The notes under the pieces: generated by a model
The model's database searches: none
Told to the model about the DNA's origin: nothing
The model's input: only the letters and a program-made list of their open reading frames with translations
Shown: positions 63,594 to 64,000 of the stretch, in pieces
How positions within the stretch are numbered: the first letter of the stretch is position 1
Layout: each line of letters opens with the position of its first letter
Position numbers and translations under genes: made by a program
NCBI RefSeq assembly: GCF_000705555.1
Contig: NZ_JMQN01000015.1
Coordinates: forward strand, 248,001 to 312,000
DNA length: 64,000 nucleotides
Reading direction: 5' to 3'
Source of the DNA: Marinobacterium lacunae
GTDB lineage: Bacteria > Pseudomonadota > Gammaproteobacteria > Pseudomonadales > Balneatricaceae

Positions 63594-64000
63594 ATTCGAA
63601 AATATCAACGCCAGTATCGCGGGTACGCCCATTCTACGGGACGTCAATCTGAATGTGGAAAAGGGCACCATGGTCGGCCTGATTGGCCGAAACGGTGCCG
63701 GTAAGACCACATCGCTGCGTACCGTTATGGGGTTACTCAAGCCGACGTCGGGACAGGTCATTATCGATGGTCAGGATATGACGGTGGAAGGCGCCTATGA
63801 GCGGGCCGCCCTGCATGTCGGTTATATGCCTGAAGACCGCCGGTTGGTGCCGGACCTAACCGTGGAGGAGAACATTCTGGTTCCGGCCTGGGCGAACGAA
63901 ATTCCTAACCTGACCTCGCGTCTGGCCTGGATATATGAGCTGATGCCGGAGGTGGAGGCGTTCTCGTCACGCCGCGCACTGCAGCTGTCCGGCGGGCAGC
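63586..64000 (+). CDS. ABC transporter ATPase, LivF type, cut by the right window edge
   Basis: The first 138 residues are visible. Walker A is IGRNGAGKTTSLRTVMGLLK (about 34-53), followed by the LivF marker GYMPEDRRLVPDLTVEEN and then the signature LSGGQ at the window edge. The ATG at 63586 overlaps the LivG-type gene and has GGAGG upstream. Walker B and the C-terminus lie outside the window. It is the fifth gene of the operon. Confidence 0.9.
   Translation, partial: MLKFENINASIAGTPILRDVNLNVEKGTMVGLIGRNGAGKTTSLRTVMGLLKPTSGQVIIDGQDMTVEGAYERAALHVGYMPEDRRLVPDLTVEENILVPAWANEIPNLTSRLAWIYELMPEVEAFSSRRALQLSGGQ

Overview
The window looks like a chromosomal segment of a marine, heterotrophic gammaproteobacterium, most likely of the Oceanospirillaceae type. 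The reasons are the long form of DapD next to DapC and DapE, GDH180-type glutamate dehydrogenase, GreB, ZntB and RlmA, and the density of ABC uptake systems for nitrogenous and phosphorylated solutes. This placement is an inference from gene content; no rRNA is present. There is no phage, IS element or CRISPR array. The DNA is mostly ordinary metabolic sequence, with a few unusual gene partnerships and one clear rearrangement scar.

Layout. 1-12 kb: a cytosine permease (cut by the left end), then an amino acid catabolic block. An Lrp/AsnC regulator and a DpkA-type imino acid reductase are divergent from gdhB (NAD-glutamate dehydrogenase), which is followed by putA. 12-19 kb: a LysR regulator, azoreductase, an EamA exporter and a potADBC polyamine-type ABC operon. 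19-27 kb: a minus-strand series with an orphan DraT ADP-ribosyltransferase, a Usp-like protein, a Lon-like protease, an MgtC/DUF4010 membrane protein, a succinyl-CoA:acetate CoA-transferase and NnrU. 27-35 kb: a DEAD-box helicase, a peroxiredoxin-glutaredoxin fusion, an NlpC/P60 lipoprotein, a two-gene c-di-GMP signalling unit (binding lipoprotein plus GGDEF/EAL enzyme) and a tRNA cluster (Ser, Asn, Lys, Lys). 35-46 kb: greB, a small unknown gene, an EamA protein, a hybrid histidine kinase with a periplasmic partner, zntB, rlmA and the lysine genes dapE, dapD, an ArsC-like gene and dapC.

46-54 kb: a ugp-type glycerol-3-phosphate / glycerophosphodiester locus (ugpB-A-E-C-Q) running with tight overlaps into a DeoR regulator and a HAD phosphatase, followed by a second glycerophosphodiesterase. 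Just after it, about 600 bases hold broken ends of hutG, hutF and a third glycerophosphodiesterase. 54-64 kb: a membrane histidine kinase, a sigma-54 activator and a periplasmic binding protein overlap in one unit. They precede a branched-chain-type ABC operon (binding protein, LivH, LivM, LivG, LivF; cut by the right end). The gap between the two units carries a near-perfect -24/-12 promoter and paired GAGCG/CGCTC palindromes, so the three-gene unit very probably controls the transporter.

The most interesting points are the predicted sigma-54 circuit at 54.7-64 kb, the lipoprotein/c-di-GMP pair at 31-35 kb, the DraT gene without a nearby draG or nif gene, the sulfite-oxidase-fold protein paired with a hybrid kinase, and the hut/GDPD scar.
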